Source of the DNA: Thaumarchaeota archaeon CSP1-1
GTDB lineage: Archaea; Thermoproteota; Nitrososphaeria; Nitrososphaerales; Nitrosopumilaceae
Direction: 5' to 3'
Length of the DNA: 64,000 nucleotides
NCBI GenBank assembly: GCA_001443365.1
Contig: LDXL01000001.1
Coordinates: 88,289 to 152,288, forward strand
Shown: in pieces, positions 25,440-34,670 of the stretch
How the letters are laid out: each line of letters opens with the position of its first letter
Position numbering within the stretch: the stretch's first letter is position 1
Program-made: the position numbers and the translations under genes
Notes under the pieces: model-generated
Database searches by the model: none
Told to the model about the DNA's origin: nothing
Seen by the model: the letters and a program-made list of their open reading frames with translations, nothing else

Positions 25440-26354
25440 TTAGATGCCTAATAGCGACACCAAAAGAGCTTTTTGAGTATGTAATCTATTTTCTGCTTGG
25501 TCCCACACCACAGATTGTGGACCGTCAATAACAGAACTTGTGACTTCGTGTCCTCTTTTAGCAGGAAGACAGTGCATAAAAATTGCATTTGTTTTAGCTT
25601 TTTTCATTAAAGATGTATTTACCTGAAATTTTGGAAGAAACTTTTTTTCTCTTTTTGTATCTATGTTATGAATTGATGTAAATGTATCAGTCATCACAAC
25701 GTCTGCATTTTTTATTGCAATTTCAGGATTGGTGATAGTTTCAATTTCAATATTCATTTTTGATTTTTTGATAACTTGCCTATCGGGTTCAAATCCTTTG
25801 GGAGTTGCAATAGATATGTTGATTCCTGATTTTGAACATCCGTAGATGAGAGAATTACAAACGTTGTTGCCATCTCCAATCCACGCAATTTTTAGTCCTT
25901 GTAATTTTTTCTTTTTTTCTTTAATGGTCATAAGATCTGCCAAAGTTTGGCATGGATGAAATGAATTAGATAGTCCGTTAATCACTGGTACAGTTGAATT
26001 TTTTGATAGAATTTCAATCATTTTATGGTCATAAACTCGTGCCATAATGATGTCTGTATAACGTGATAATGTGCGTGCAGTATCTTCAATTGATTCTTCA
26101 CGCGATAACTGAAGCTCATTTGAGGATAAATTCAAGGCATGACCGCCCAACTGGAACATGCCAGTTTCAAAACTTACTCGTGTCCTAGTTGAGGGTTTTT
26201 GAAAAATCATTGCTAATGTCTTATTTTTGAGAATAGGTTTTGTCTTGCCATTTTTTAGTTCTTTTTTTAATTTAATTCCAAAATCTATAATGTGTGAAAG
26301 TTCATTGTTATTTAGTTCCTCAAGAGTGAGCAAGTCTTTTGTTTTTAATTTCAT
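25440..26354 (-). CDS. argF: Ornithine carbamoyltransferase
   Basis: Transfers the carbamoyl group to ornithine to make citrulline in arginine synthesis, 304 residues, usual length. The carbamoyl-phosphate site KPSTRTRVSFE is at about 52-62, HPCQTLADL near 132, and the ornithine-loop motif HCLPAKRGHEVT near 262. It overlaps ftsY by four bases, an unusual pairing of arginine synthesis with protein targeting. Confidence 0.95.
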   Translation of the reverse strand: MKLKTKDLLTLEELNNNELSHIIDFGIKLKKELKNGKTKPILKNKTLAMIFQKPSTRTRVSFETGMFQLGGHALNLSSNELQLSREESIEDTARTLSRYTDIIMARVYDHKMIEILSKNSTVPVINGLSNSFHPCQTLADLMTIKEKKKKLQGLKIAWIGDGNNVCNSLIYGCSKSGINISIATPKGFEPDRQVIKKSKMNIEIETITNPEIAIKNADVVMTDTFTSIHNIDTKREKKFLPKFQVNTSLMKKAKTNAIFMHCLPAKRGHEVTSSVIDGPQSVVWDQAENRLHTQKALLVSLLGI

Positions 26355-27661
26355 TTCTTAAACCTACCAAATAGCGAGTGTTTCTTTTTAGGTTTTTCTG
26401 AATCATCTTTCATTTTTTGTGTATCTACCTCTTTAGAGTTATCATATGGTTTTGGTCTCCCATTTGAAATCCATTTCTTTATTTTAACAGATAGTTCTTG
26501 TGCTTGTTGGTCATTTTCTGGTGGTGGAGCATCAAACAAGTCTGCATAAAGATTAATGTCTTTTGTGTCCAGTCCTTCAAAAGGATCAGAGTCCTTTGAT
26601 GGTTTGATTTCATCATATTCTTCGGTGATTTGTGACTCCCTTGAAGACTCTTCAATTGCTTGTGATTCAGGTATAGTTTCTTCTACTTGTTTTGAATCTA
26701 TTTTAGATTCTGTTTCATGGACTTTCTCTTTAGTAATAGAAATCTCACTTTCGTCATGTTTACCAAACACAGTTTCAAGAAACAATTCTTTATCAAAAGT
26801 TTTAAGATCTTTGTATTCCTGTCCAACCCCTACATAAAGAACCGGTGTCGAAGTAACTTTAACAATAGATAGAGCCGCTCCACCACGTGCATCTGCATCA
26901 CTTTTTGTTAAGATGGCTGCATCAAATTTTGTGTGTTTATGGAATTCTTTAGCTTGATTAACAGTATCATTTCCTGCTAAAGAATCCCCAACAAAAATTT
27001 TAAAATCGGGCTTTACAACATTTATAATTTTAGCAATTTGGTCCATTAAATTTTTGCTTGTCTGCATTCTTCCAGCAGTATCAACTAGAACACAATCTAT
27101 CTTGTGTGATTTTGCATATAGTACTGCATCTCTTGCAACAGCAGCAGGGTCTGAACCATAGGTTTGTGCAACTATCTTTAGATTTAGTCTGCTTGTATGT
27201 TCTTTTAATTGTTCAATAGCACCTGCCCTAAATGTATCAGCTGCTGCAACTACTACTGAGAATTTTGATTTCTGTAATAGATAAGCAAGTTTTGCTAGTG
27301 TAGTTGTTTTTCCTGTCCCGTTAATGCCCACAAATAAAATAATGTAGGGTTGACCTGAAGCTCTTTTTGAAGTAATTTTTGAAAAAATATCAATTTTTCC
27401 AGCAGAATCAAACAAGCTAGAAATAGTTTGAATAAGACTGTCTTTTACAAATTTTTCTATTTCTTTTTTATTTATCTTTGTTCCAATCAGTTTTTTCGTT
27501 AGATCAAATTTTATTGAATCTATAACTTCTGTGGCTACGTCGGATTCCAATAGTGAAATTTCTAACTGGAATAATACATCTTCAATATCTTTTTCCTTAA
27601 GTTCCCTTTCACCTAAACTTTTAGCTGCGCTTGAAAAAGCATCACGTAAATTTTCAAACAT
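26351..27661 (-). CDS. ftsY: Signal recognition particle receptor FtsY
   Basis: SRP-receptor GTPase that docks ribosome-nascent chain complexes at SecY, 436 residues. The N domain is about 1-95; the G domain has GINGTGKTTT (about 110-119), DTAGRMQTSK (about 193) and TKSDADARGG (about 252), and ends near 298. There is no N-terminal acidic domain. Instead an acidic Ser/Glu-rich extension runs from about 299 to 420 and the chain ends in a basic KPKKKHSLFGRFKK tail. pfdA is directly upstream, as in many archaea. Confidence 0.95.
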   Translation of the reverse strand: MFENLRDAFSSAAKSLGERELKEKDIEDVLFQLEISLLESDVATEVIDSIKFDLTKKLIGTKINKKEIEKFVKDSLIQTISSLFDSAGKIDIFSKITSKRASGQPYIILFVGINGTGKTTTLAKLAYLLQKSKFSVVVAAADTFRAGAIEQLKEHTSRLNLKIVAQTYGSDPAAVARDAVLYAKSHKIDCVLVDTAGRMQTSKNLMDQIAKIINVVKPDFKIFVGDSLAGNDTVNQAKEFHKHTKFDAAILTKSDADARGGAALSIVKVTSTPVLYVGVGQEYKDLKTFDKELFLETVFGKHDESEISITKEKVHETESKIDSKQVEETIPESQAIEESSRESQITEEYDEIKPSKDSDPFEGLDTKDINLYADLFDAPPPENDQQAQELSVKIKKWISNGRPKPYDNSKEVDTQKMKDDSEKPKKKHSLFGRFKK

Positions 27662-27672
27662 CTTGTTTACCT

Positions 27673-28095
27673 TTACTGATTTTTACTTCGTGATGCTTGA
27701 ATAAGACGATTCATTTCTTGTTTTCCTTGTTCTAAATTCGCCATCACATGTTGTTTTTGTGTACTAGTATCTCTTAATGCTACTTCCATTTCTTTAATTC
27801 TCGCTTCGATAAAATTAATTGTAGAATTCTTATCTTTTTCTATAGCTACTCCAGCACCCAAATTTAATATGAATTTATCATCTGATGAAATGTTTGCTTT
27901 TACAAATGAGCCCATGCCAATTGGAACAAGTGTAGATGATTCTGGTTTTTCACTAATAGATTTTATTGATTCGATAGCAGAGGAAGCTTCTCCGATAATT
28001 CTAATTAGAGATTCTTCTTTTTGTGTTAATTCACCAAAATAATTTTCTAGCATTTGCATTTGATACATCAATTGTTGAGCTTGCTCTTCACTCAT
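27673..28095 (-). CDS. pfdA: Prefoldin alpha subunit
   Basis: Subunit of the hexameric chaperone that hands unfolded proteins to the thermosome, 140 residues. Two coiled-coil helices (about 4-45 and 95-138) flank the beta-hairpin region STLVPIGMGSFVKANISSDD and FILNLGAGVAIEK, the normal alpha-type arrangement. It begins the ftsY-argF transcription unit, with a leaderless-type TATA box upstream. Confidence 0.92.
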   Translation of the reverse strand: MSEEQAQQLMYQMQMLENYFGELTQKEESLIRIIGEASSAIESIKSISEKPESSTLVPIGMGSFVKANISSDDKFILNLGAGVAIEKDKNSTINFIEARIKEMEVALRDTSTQKQHVMANLEQGKQEMNRLIQASRSKNQ

Positions 28096-28119
28096 TTACA
28101 ACAAAATCTTTCCAGATGG

Positions 28120-28127
28120 CTATAAAT
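28120..28127 (-). promoter_or_regulatory. TATA box of pfdA-ftsY-argF
   Basis: On the minus strand ATTTATAG is centred about 29 bases before the pfdA ATG (28093-28095), consistent with a near-leaderless transcript. Confidence 0.55.
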
Positions 28128-28194
28128 GCATTCATATAAAAAATTAATTTAAAATTAAATTCAATAATAAAAAATAAAATAAAAAATTAGATGA

Positions 28195-28815
28195 TTATTT
28201 TGCTTTAGAAAGTCTGTTATCTACTTCGTCCCAATTGACGACATTCCACCATGCAGAAATATAGTCAGGTCGTTTGTTTTGGTATTTTAGATAGTATGCA
28301 TGTTCCCACACATCCAATCCCAACAGTGGTACAAGTTTCTCAGTAAGTGGGCTCGTTTGGTTTGGCATCGCTTTGTATTCGACTTTTTTTGATTTTTTAT
28401 TATAGACAAGCCACCCCCAACCGCTTCCTTGAATTGTTGCAGTATTTTTTGAGAATTGTTCTTTAAAGTCGGAGAAATTTCCAAACGATTTGTTAATGGC
28501 GTCAGCGATTGCACCGCCAGGGGTTCCACCACCATTTGGTTTCATGTTGTTCCAAAACAGCTTATGGTTATCGTATCCTCCTCCATGGAAGTTTATTGCA
28601 CCTCTTACATTTTCAGGAACTTTCTTTAGATTACCCAGAATTTCCAAAAGATCCTTATTTTGTAGATCTGGTTTAAGTTTTTCCAAGGCGTCATTTAGTC
28701 CGTTGGTATAAGCTTGGTGATGTTTTGAGTGATGGATTTCCATAGTTTTTGCATCAATGTGTGGTTCTAAAGCATCGTATGCATATGGCAATTTTGGTAG
28801 TTCGTATTTTGTCAT
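28195..28815 (-). CDS. sod: Superoxide dismutase (Fe/Mn type)
   Basis: Detoxifies superoxide, 206 residues, complete. Metal ligands are His28-type in [16 protein letters not shown], a second His in the [13 protein letters not shown] region (about 80), and Asp/His in [19 protein letters not shown] (about 168-172). No signal peptide is present, so it is cytoplasmic. A TATA-like TAAATTA lies about 30 bases upstream. Ammonia oxidisers face oxidative stress, which fits. Iron versus manganese cannot be read reliably. Confidence 0.95.
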   Translation of the reverse strand: MTKYELPKLPYAYDALEPHIDAKTMEIHHSKHHQAYTNGLNDALEKLKPDLQNKDLLEILGNLKKVPENVRGAINFHGGGYDNHKLFWNNMKPNGGGTPGGAIADAINKSFGNFSDFKEQFSKNTATIQGSGWGWLVYNKKSKKVEYKAMPNQTSPLTEKLVPLLGLDVWEHAYYLKYQNKRPDYISAWWNVVNWDEVDNRLSKAK

Positions 28816-28894
28816 AGTTAGTCATCAATCTACATCAAGATAATTTATTGGTTTAGTAAGGAATGTATTTTTTAGACATCAATATAGGTAAAAA

Positions 28895-30934
28895 ATGATG
28901 AGATATTCAAACAAAATTTTTTTCTTTTCAGTAATTCTAATATTTGCAATAATCAGTTTTCAGTTTTTTAAAGAGGATAACAATTTTGAAATTTTCTTAG
29001 ATAAGAGCGTGCCCTACATAGGTACAACGCATCCAATGGAATTAGGCTTTGATGGGACAGGAATTAAAATTGCTGTAATAGATACAGGGGTTGATTATAA
29101 TCATCCTGATCTTTTTGGATTTGGCAAAGATGGTAAGGTTATAGGAGGTTATGATTTTGTAGACAATGACAACTCGCCAATTGATACAAATGGTCATGGA
29201 ACAGAGGTTGCAGGAATTATTGCAGCTGATGGACAATTACAAGGGGTTGCACCAAAATCAAAAATTTTAGCTTATAGGGTTTCAGAGAATGGTGAATCTG
29301 TTTCATCAGATTTGATAATTAAAGCTATAGAACAGGCAATTTTGGATGAAGCAGATGTCATTAACATTAGTTTAGGAGTGAATTTAACTAACAAAAAAAT
29401 CGATAATACTGTAAACAAAGCAGTAGAACAAGGAATCATTGTAGTAGCAGCTGCAGGAAATAATGGACCTGATTTAGGAACAATTGGAAGTCCTGGAATA
29501 AATCCAAATACGATTACTGTTGGCGCTACTTACAACAATATCACTGCAAGTTTAGTCTCAACTTTGGAAGTTGAGAGTAAAAAGTATCAAGTATTACCAA
29601 TGGTGGGAACAAGTCCATTAGACAAACCTATCACAGCAGAAATTCATTTTGGTCAATATGGTAGAGAAAGGGATCTTGTAGACTTGGAGATAAAAGATTC
29701 TATTTTGCTTGTTGAACGCGGAAGTGATCTAGAAGGCGAGATTGTGTATTTTTCTGACAAAGAGAATAATGCTGCAAAGTTTGGAGCAAAAGCCATAATC
29801 GTTTACAATAATGAACATGGATTATTTTTTGGCGAGCTAACCCATGAGTTAGCAGGTCCTGATTATCAACCAACTATTCCTGCTTTATCAATGTCAGGAG
29901 AAGAAGGTATGATATTAAAAAAACTTATTCAAAACAAAACATCTGGAACTTTAAATGTATTTTACCATCCAGATTTTGTTGCACACTTTAGCTCAAGAGG
30001 GCCAGTTTCACCATTCTACATTAAACCTGATCTTGTTGCACCAGGTGCTTTTGTTAATACCACACTTATTGACGGAAAATACAATTTTACTAGTGGGACA
30101 AGTTTTGCAGCACCCCATGTATCAGGTGCTGCAGCACTCTTGTTACAAAAAAGAAATGATTTGCAACCAATTGAAATAAAATCCCTTTTGGTAACTACTA
30201 CTAATTCTGTTTTAGATGCATATGGAAACCAATTTCCAGTTGAAATAGCTGGTTCAGGACGTCTTAATTTGACCCAAGCTTTTGATGCAAATCTGATTAT
30301 CAAGCCAACCAATTTGATATTTAATGTATCACCTGAAAAGAATGTTCAAAGTCAATTCTTACAAATAAAAAGTATTGATGGAAATAATGAAAATATCAAA
30401 GTTAGTTTTATTGGAAATGACTATGTAGATTTTGATTACAAGTTGGAAAATGATCGTCTAAATATCACAGCCTCAATAAATAAAGAATTTTTTGGGGAAG
30501 TGCAAGACAAAGTTTTCATTGAACAGAATGGAGTAATCTATAACATTCCAATTGTATCTCATCTGACTAATGCAACTATAGATGTAGTTGAACAAAATGG
30601 AGAAATGAATTTTAAAATTTCATCACCTGAGGAGTGGTCTTATGCAAAAATTTCAGTTATTGACAAAGATAACTCAGTAATAGATACCACTTCTGCTACA
30701 CCAACTAAAGATGCAACAATAACTGTCTATAATCCTGGAGTATATTGGATCGAATCAAAGATTATGATTGATGGAAAAACATTTGATGCAAATGATATAG
30801 TTGAAGTAAAATCAGCTACAGAAACAAAAGGGTTAGATCTTTTTCATCTAATAAAAATCCCCTATAAACCAATTTTAATCATATTTTCAGTTGTAGTCAT
30901 TATAGCTTTGGTAGGATTGAAAATTAGAAGATAA
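28895..30934 (+). CDS. Membrane-anchored subtilisin-like serine protease
   Basis: Peptidase S8 protein, 679 residues. Residues 8-25 are a hydrophobic signal or anchor. The catalytic triad is Asp63 (VIDTGVDYNHPDL), His101 (NGHGTEVAGI) and Ser403 (SGTSFAAPHVSGAAAL), with the oxyanion Asn in AAAGNNGPDLG at about 187. A protease-associated (PA) domain is inserted between His and Ser (about 250-350). C-terminal beta domains follow, and a membrane segment (about 655-675) ends in a basic KIRR stop-transfer tail. It likely processes surface or secreted proteins outside the cell. There is no clear separate propeptide. Confidence 0.9.
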   Translation: MMRYSNKIFFFSVILIFAIISFQFFKEDNNFEIFLDKSVPYIGTTHPMELGFDGTGIKIAVIDTGVDYNHPDLFGFGKDGKVIGGYDFVDNDNSPIDTNGHGTEVAGIIAADGQLQGVAPKSKILAYRVSENGESVSSDLIIKAIEQAILDEADVINISLGVNLTNKKIDNTVNKAVEQGIIVVAAAGNNGPDLGTIGSPGINPNTITVGATYNNITASLVSTLEVESKKYQVLPMVGTSPLDKPITAEIHFGQYGRERDLVDLEIKDSILLVERGSDLEGEIVYFSDKENNAAKFGAKAIIVYNNEHGLFFGELTHELAGPDYQPTIPALSMSGEEGMILKKLIQNKTSGTLNVFYHPDFVAHFSSRGPVSPFYIKPDLVAPGAFVNTTLIDGKYNFTSGTSFAAPHVSGAAALLLQKRNDLQPIEIKSLLVTTTNSVLDAYGNQFPVEIAGSGRLNLTQAFDANLIIKPTNLIFNVSPEKNVQSQFLQIKSIDGNNENIKVSFIGNDYVDFDYKLENDRLNITASINKEFFGEVQDKVFIEQNGVIYNIPIVSHLTNATIDVVEQNGEMNFKISSPEEWSYAKISVIDKDNSVIDTTSATPTKDATITVYNPGVYWIESKIMIDGKTFDANDIVEVKSATETKGLDLFHLIKIPYKPILIIFSVVVIIALVGLKIRR

Positions 30935-30940
30935 TTTTAT

Positions 30941-32548
30941 TTAAGGAAGTTTTGGTCCTGCGTTACGGATTTCCTGAGGAACGTTTTTGAATTTGTTAAA
31001 GTTTTCAACAAACATTTGGGCAAGTTTCTTTGCTGACAAATCATAAGAGTCCTTGTCAATCCAAGTATTTTTTGGATCTAATATTTCAGAAGGAACATTT
31101 GGACATTCTGTTGGAATGTCTAAATTGAATAGATCGTCATGCCTGTACTTGACAATATCAAGTGCGCCAGTTAGTGCTGCTGTGACCATCGCCCTGCTAT
31201 ATTGTATTTTAATTCTATTTCCAGAGCCATAAGCTCCTCCTGACCATCCAGTATTAATTAGATAGACTATTGTGTTATGTTTTTTTATTTTTTCACCAAG
31301 CATTTTTGCATAAACAGAAGCTGGTCGTGGCATAAAGGGAGCAGCAAAGCACTCTGAGAAAACGGCTTTTGGTTCTTTGATTCCTCTTTCTGTTCCTGCA
31401 AGTTTACTTGTGTATCCAGACATGAAATGAAACATTGCTCCTTCTTTTGTCAATTTGGATACTGGTGGCAATACACCCAATGCATCTGCAGTTAAAAAAA
31501 TTACCACTTTAGGATGTCCACCAATACTTGGGATAATAGAACCTGGAATGTAATCTAGTGGATAAGCTGCTCTAGTATTTTCAGTAAGGCTACTGTCATT
31601 AAAATCAGGTTTCAAAGTTTGTTTATCAATGACCACATTTTCCAGAACTGCTCCTGATTTTATGGCATTCCATATTTGTGGTTCGGATTCCTGATTGAGA
31701 TTGATACATTTTGCGTAGCATCCTCCTTCAAAATTGAAAGCTCCTTTATCTGACCAGCCATGCTCATCGTCACCAATTAGCATCCTAATTGAATCAGCGG
31801 AAAGACTCGTCTTGCCTGTACCTGATAAGCCAAAGAATAATGCAGTATCGCCATCCTTTCCAATATTTGCTGAGCAGTGCATTGGAAAGACTCCACGTGA
31901 GGGAAGTATGTAATTCATAACAGAAAACATTGATTTTTTCATCTCACCGGCATAGCTAGTACCCCCAATCAGTACTAGTTTTTTGGATAAATTAATTAGA
32001 ATAAACACATTTGAACTTGTACCGTCTACTTCTGGAATTGTTTCAAAGTCATTGATGCACATCAACGTGAATTCTGGTTCGTGGGATTCTAATTCTGCAG
32101 CTGATGGTCTTACAAATAACTGCCTTGCAAAAAGATTTTGCCATGCATGATCATTTATCACTCGTATAGCTAATCTGTTTTCTAGATCAGCTCCTACAAA
32201 CCCATCAAAAATAAAAAGATCCTTTCCATCTACAAAATTTTTCATTTTTTCAAAAATTTTATCAAATTTACCAGGAGGGAACTGATGATTTACTTTTCCC
32301 CAATCTACATTTTCATGTGTTTCGTCATCAAATACTATGTATCTATCGTCTGGAGATCTTCCAGTATATTTCCCTGTCTTGACAGATAGAGATCCAGTAG
32401 CTGTAAGAATTCCCTCATTTTTCTGGACAGCAATTTCAACTAATTTTGCCACAGGAAGATTTCTATGTACAGTAGATGGTGTAATGCCAAAGTCCTCTAG
32501 CTGTGTTGTGAATTTACTTGTGATGGTAGATTTTGGGTTTTCAGTCAT
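30941..32548 (-). CDS. pckA: Phosphoenolpyruvate carboxykinase (ATP)
   Basis: Converts oxaloacetate and ATP to phosphoenolpyruvate and CO2, 535 residues. The kinase-1 P-loop GLSGTGKTSLS (about 242-252), MHCSANIGKDGD just before it, and the metal-binding LIGDDEHGWSD motif are diagnostic. It is the ATP-dependent type. In an autotroph it links C4 intermediates to gluconeogenesis. It diverges from L32e across a region containing an 8-base inverted repeat. Confidence 0.96.
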   Translation of the reverse strand: MTENPKSTITSKFTTQLEDFGITPSTVHRNLPVAKLVEIAVQKNEGILTATGSLSVKTGKYTGRSPDDRYIVFDDETHENVDWGKVNHQFPPGKFDKIFEKMKNFVDGKDLFIFDGFVGADLENRLAIRVINDHAWQNLFARQLFVRPSAAELESHEPEFTLMCINDFETIPEVDGTSSNVFILINLSKKLVLIGGTSYAGEMKKSMFSVMNYILPSRGVFPMHCSANIGKDGDTALFFGLSGTGKTSLSADSIRMLIGDDEHGWSDKGAFNFEGGCYAKCINLNQESEPQIWNAIKSGAVLENVVIDKQTLKPDFNDSSLTENTRAAYPLDYIPGSIIPSIGGHPKVVIFLTADALGVLPPVSKLTKEGAMFHFMSGYTSKLAGTERGIKEPKAVFSECFAAPFMPRPASVYAKMLGEKIKKHNTIVYLINTGWSGGAYGSGNRIKIQYSRAMVTAALTGALDIVKYRHDDLFNLDIPTECPNVPSEILDPKNTWIDKDSYDLSAKKLAQMFVENFNKFKNVPQEIRNAGPKLP

Positions 32549-32595
32549 ATTGGCTCTCTAATATTGCTGTGCAGTAAACAAATACTAAATAAATC

Positions 32596-32626
32596 ATAAG
32601 GAATTGCTTTGATTAAATTTCCTTAT
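32596..32626. repeat. Inverted repeat between pckA and rpl32e
   Basis: ATAAGGAA (32596-32603) and TTCCTTAT (32619-32626) are perfect inverted copies separated by 15 bases. The pair lies in the divergent promoter region, upstream of pckA's AT-rich box and about 45 bases before the L32e TATA box. The spacing suits binding of a dimeric regulator; a hairpin is also possible. Confidence 0.5.
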
Positions 32627-32670
32627 AATCCCTCTCAAAGTTGGTTTGGGGTTTCCGTGCAGGAACCTAT

Positions 32671-32679
32671 TTATTTAAA
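32671..32679 (+). promoter_or_regulatory. TATA box of rpl32e
   Basis: TTATTTAAA is centred about 23 bases before the ATG at 32698. This supports that ATG as the start of a leaderless mRNA and excludes the in-frame TTG at 32641, which lies upstream of the promoter. Confidence 0.6.
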
Positions 32680-32697
32680 AATTCGGGATTCAACTTG

Positions 32698-33105
32698 ATG
32701 CCCATAAATAAGGATAAACTGGAACTACGAGAAAAAAGTGCAAACAACAGACCTGAGTTTGCTAGACCAGAAAGTTGGCGATACAAGAGATTAGAATCGA
32801 ATTGGAGAAAACCAAAAGGCATTGATAGCCATCAACGAAAACAGAAAAGTCGTCGTGGAAGACCAGGAATTGTAAAAGTAGGTTATGGAGGTCCTAAAAT
32901 TGCACGCGGTCTTCACCCATCTGGGTATACAGATAATTTAGTTTTCAATCTAAATGATATAGAAAAATTTAATCCTAAAACTGATGGTTTGAGAATAGGC
33001 CACAGTGTAGGTACAAAAAAGAGAAAAGAAATCATTGTAAAAGCTATAGAAAAAAAATTCAAAGTATTCAACGCGAGAGTGTCTGCAAGTGGTAGTAAAT
33101 CTTAG
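32698..33105 (+). CDS. rpl32e: 50S ribosomal protein L32e
   Basis: Large-subunit protein eL32, 135 residues from ATG 32698. The core includes FARPESWRYKRLESNWRKPK, RRGRPGIVKVGYGGPK and RGLHPSGYTDNLVFN, all typical of archaeal L32e. The frame is open upstream to a TTG at 32641, but the TATA box position argues for the ATG. It overlaps L19e by 17 bases and has been separated from the L6/L18 cluster where it usually sits. Confidence 0.94.
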   Translation: MPINKDKLELREKSANNRPEFARPESWRYKRLESNWRKPKGIDSHQRKQKSRRGRPGIVKVGYGGPKIARGLHPSGYTDNLVFNLNDIEKFNPKTDGLRIGHSVGTKKRKEIIVKAIEKKFKVFNARVSASGSKS

Positions 33106-33544
33106 AGCAAAAAAAAGGCTAGTTTCCCGAATTATGGGAGTAGGGATTCATAGAGTTAGATTTGATTCTGATCGTCTTGACGATATTGCTGATGCGATTA
33201 CAAGAGACAATATCCGAAGTCTAATCACAGCAAATACTATCAAAATTAAACCAATTGTTGGAACATCTAGAGGAAGAGCACAGTTTAAGAAAAGTCAGAA
33301 AAGAAAAAGAGGTCCAAAACCAGGTTCAAAGAGAGGAACAAGAGGGGCGCGTATGGCAAGAAAAGAAATTCACATTATCAAAGTTCGTGCATTACGTTAT
33401 CGATTAAAGGTTGCAAAGGAGAGAAAAGATATTACAAATAATGAGTTTTGGACTCTCTACAAAATGGTAGGAGGAAATACTGTAAGAAATAGTGCACACC
33501 TTAGAAGTTTAATGGAAGAAATTAAATCTAAACGTAAATCTTAG
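33089..33544 (+). CDS. rpl19e: 50S ribosomal protein L19e
   Basis: Large-subunit protein eL19, 151 residues from GTG 33089. LRAKKRLVSRIMGVGIHRVRF, the basic RKRGPKPGSKRGTRGARM segment and the C-terminal YKMVGGNTVRNSAHLRSLMEE helix are characteristic. It is translationally coupled to L32e. Its last bases overlap the convergent ogt gene by four. Confidence 0.95.
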   Translation: MVVNLRAKKRLVSRIMGVGIHRVRFDSDRLDDIADAITRDNIRSLITANTIKIKPIVGTSRGRAQFKKSQKRKRGPKPGSKRGTRGARMARKEIHIIKVRALRYRLKVAKERKDITNNEFWTLYKMVGGNTVRNSAHLRSLMEEIKSKRKS

Positions 33545-33840
33545 AATTTATAGAATTTTTTATTCCATTCTAAAATTTTTCCGTCTTGAATTTTTATTCC
33601 TTCTTTTTTTAACATATTAGTTTTAACTTTTACCCCATATGCATAACCACCGATTTTTCCATCTGATTTTACAACGCGATGACATGGAATTATTACGGGA
33701 AATGGATTTTTTTTCATGATTTGCCCGATGGCTCTTTGACCATTTTTTAAGCCGACTGCTTTTGCTAATTCTGAATATGTTGTAACGTTACCCTCAGGGA
33801 CTTTGGTGAGTTTTTTGTATACTAATTCAGAAAGATTCAT
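33541..33840 (-). CDS. ogt: Methylated-DNA--protein-cysteine methyltransferase
   Basis: DNA repair protein that removes alkyl groups from O6-guanine to its own cysteine. At 99 residues it is only the C-terminal catalytic domain, without the N-terminal domain of full-length Ogt. The active-site motif IIPCHRVV holds Cys53; VTTYSELAKAVG is the recognition-helix region and GQRAIGQIMKKNP follows. Since Cys is retained it is not an alkyltransferase-like (ATL) protein. It overlaps dtdA by four bases. Confidence 0.92.
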   Translation of the reverse strand: MNLSELVYKKLTKVPEGNVTTYSELAKAVGLKNGQRAIGQIMKKNPFPVIIPCHRVVKSDGKIGGYAYGVKVKTNMLKKEGIKIQDGKILEWNKKFYKF

Positions 33841-34613
33841 AGTCTGATAACCTCAAGATTAGTATTATTTAGCATATCTAAAACTTTTTGTTTATTTTGT
33901 CCGAGTCCTTCCCAATCTAATAGTGCAGTTTTTGCCATGTTGTTTCTATCTAATATATGAGAAAAAAGTTCCTCGTCTAGAAAATCTAAAGCATGTTTTG
34001 GGATAACAGTGCCTAAAGCAAATTTACCGTGTATGAGTTCCTTTGTAAATTTGTCTGGATAATGGGTTCCGCCAAAACAAATAGCAACAGGATTTGATTT
34101 TTGTTCACTTTTCATTATCTCAACTACAATTTTTGCAATAGAATTACAAAGAATAGAGTCATTCCATTGTTTTTCTGTGGTTCCAATTTCTATGAATATG
34201 GATGGTTTGTTCAAATCAGTAGGACCGTGATGAGTCGCTTCAATAGTAATTTGAAACTCTGAAAAATCATTTCTGTTTTGCCATAGTTTTTGTAGATAAG
34301 ATTTTTGGATATGGGGATGTGGAATGGCAACTTGTCTATTATTTCCTCCAAACTTTGCTTCAGAAAAATTACCGGTACTGTGACAAGTAAGAGCTAAAAC
34401 ACCAGATTCAGCAGCATGTTTTGATAAAAATACAAATCCATCATATGAGAATTTTTCTTCAAGCCAATCAGCGGAAATTGCCGGGGTTGGGATTATTAGA
34501 AGATCAAAATATTTACCTCGATAAATTTCTCCATCATTTTTCATTTCTTGTGATATGAATTTGGCCATGTTATGACCTGCTGGGTCATCTCGGTACGCAA
34601 CTAGCAATTGCAT
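33837..34613 (-). CDS. dtdA: D-aminoacyl-tRNA deacylase (DTD2)
   Basis: Zinc-dependent archaeal/plant-type deacylase that frees tRNAs charged with D-amino acids, 258 residues. The conserved ALTCHSTGNF segment (about 84-93), the HHGPTDLNKPSIFIEIGTTE motif (about 138-157) and the CFGGTHYPDKFT motif (about 189-200) are diagnostic. It is the first gene of a two-gene unit with ogt, a pairing of translation and DNA quality control. Confidence 0.93.
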   Translation of the reverse strand: MQLLVAYRDDPAGHNMAKFISQEMKNDGEIYRGKYFDLLIIPTPAISADWLEEKFSYDGFVFLSKHAAESGVLALTCHSTGNFSEAKFGGNNRQVAIPHPHIQKSYLQKLWQNRNDFSEFQITIEATHHGPTDLNKPSIFIEIGTTEKQWNDSILCNSIAKIVVEIMKSEQKSNPVAICFGGTHYPDKFTKELIHGKFALGTVIPKHALDFLDEELFSHILDRNNMAKTALLDWEGLGQNKQKVLDMLNNTNLEVIRL

Positions 34614-34670
34614 TAGATAAAAGATATAAGGACACTTTATTAATCACAGGCATTGAACCTGAGAAATACC

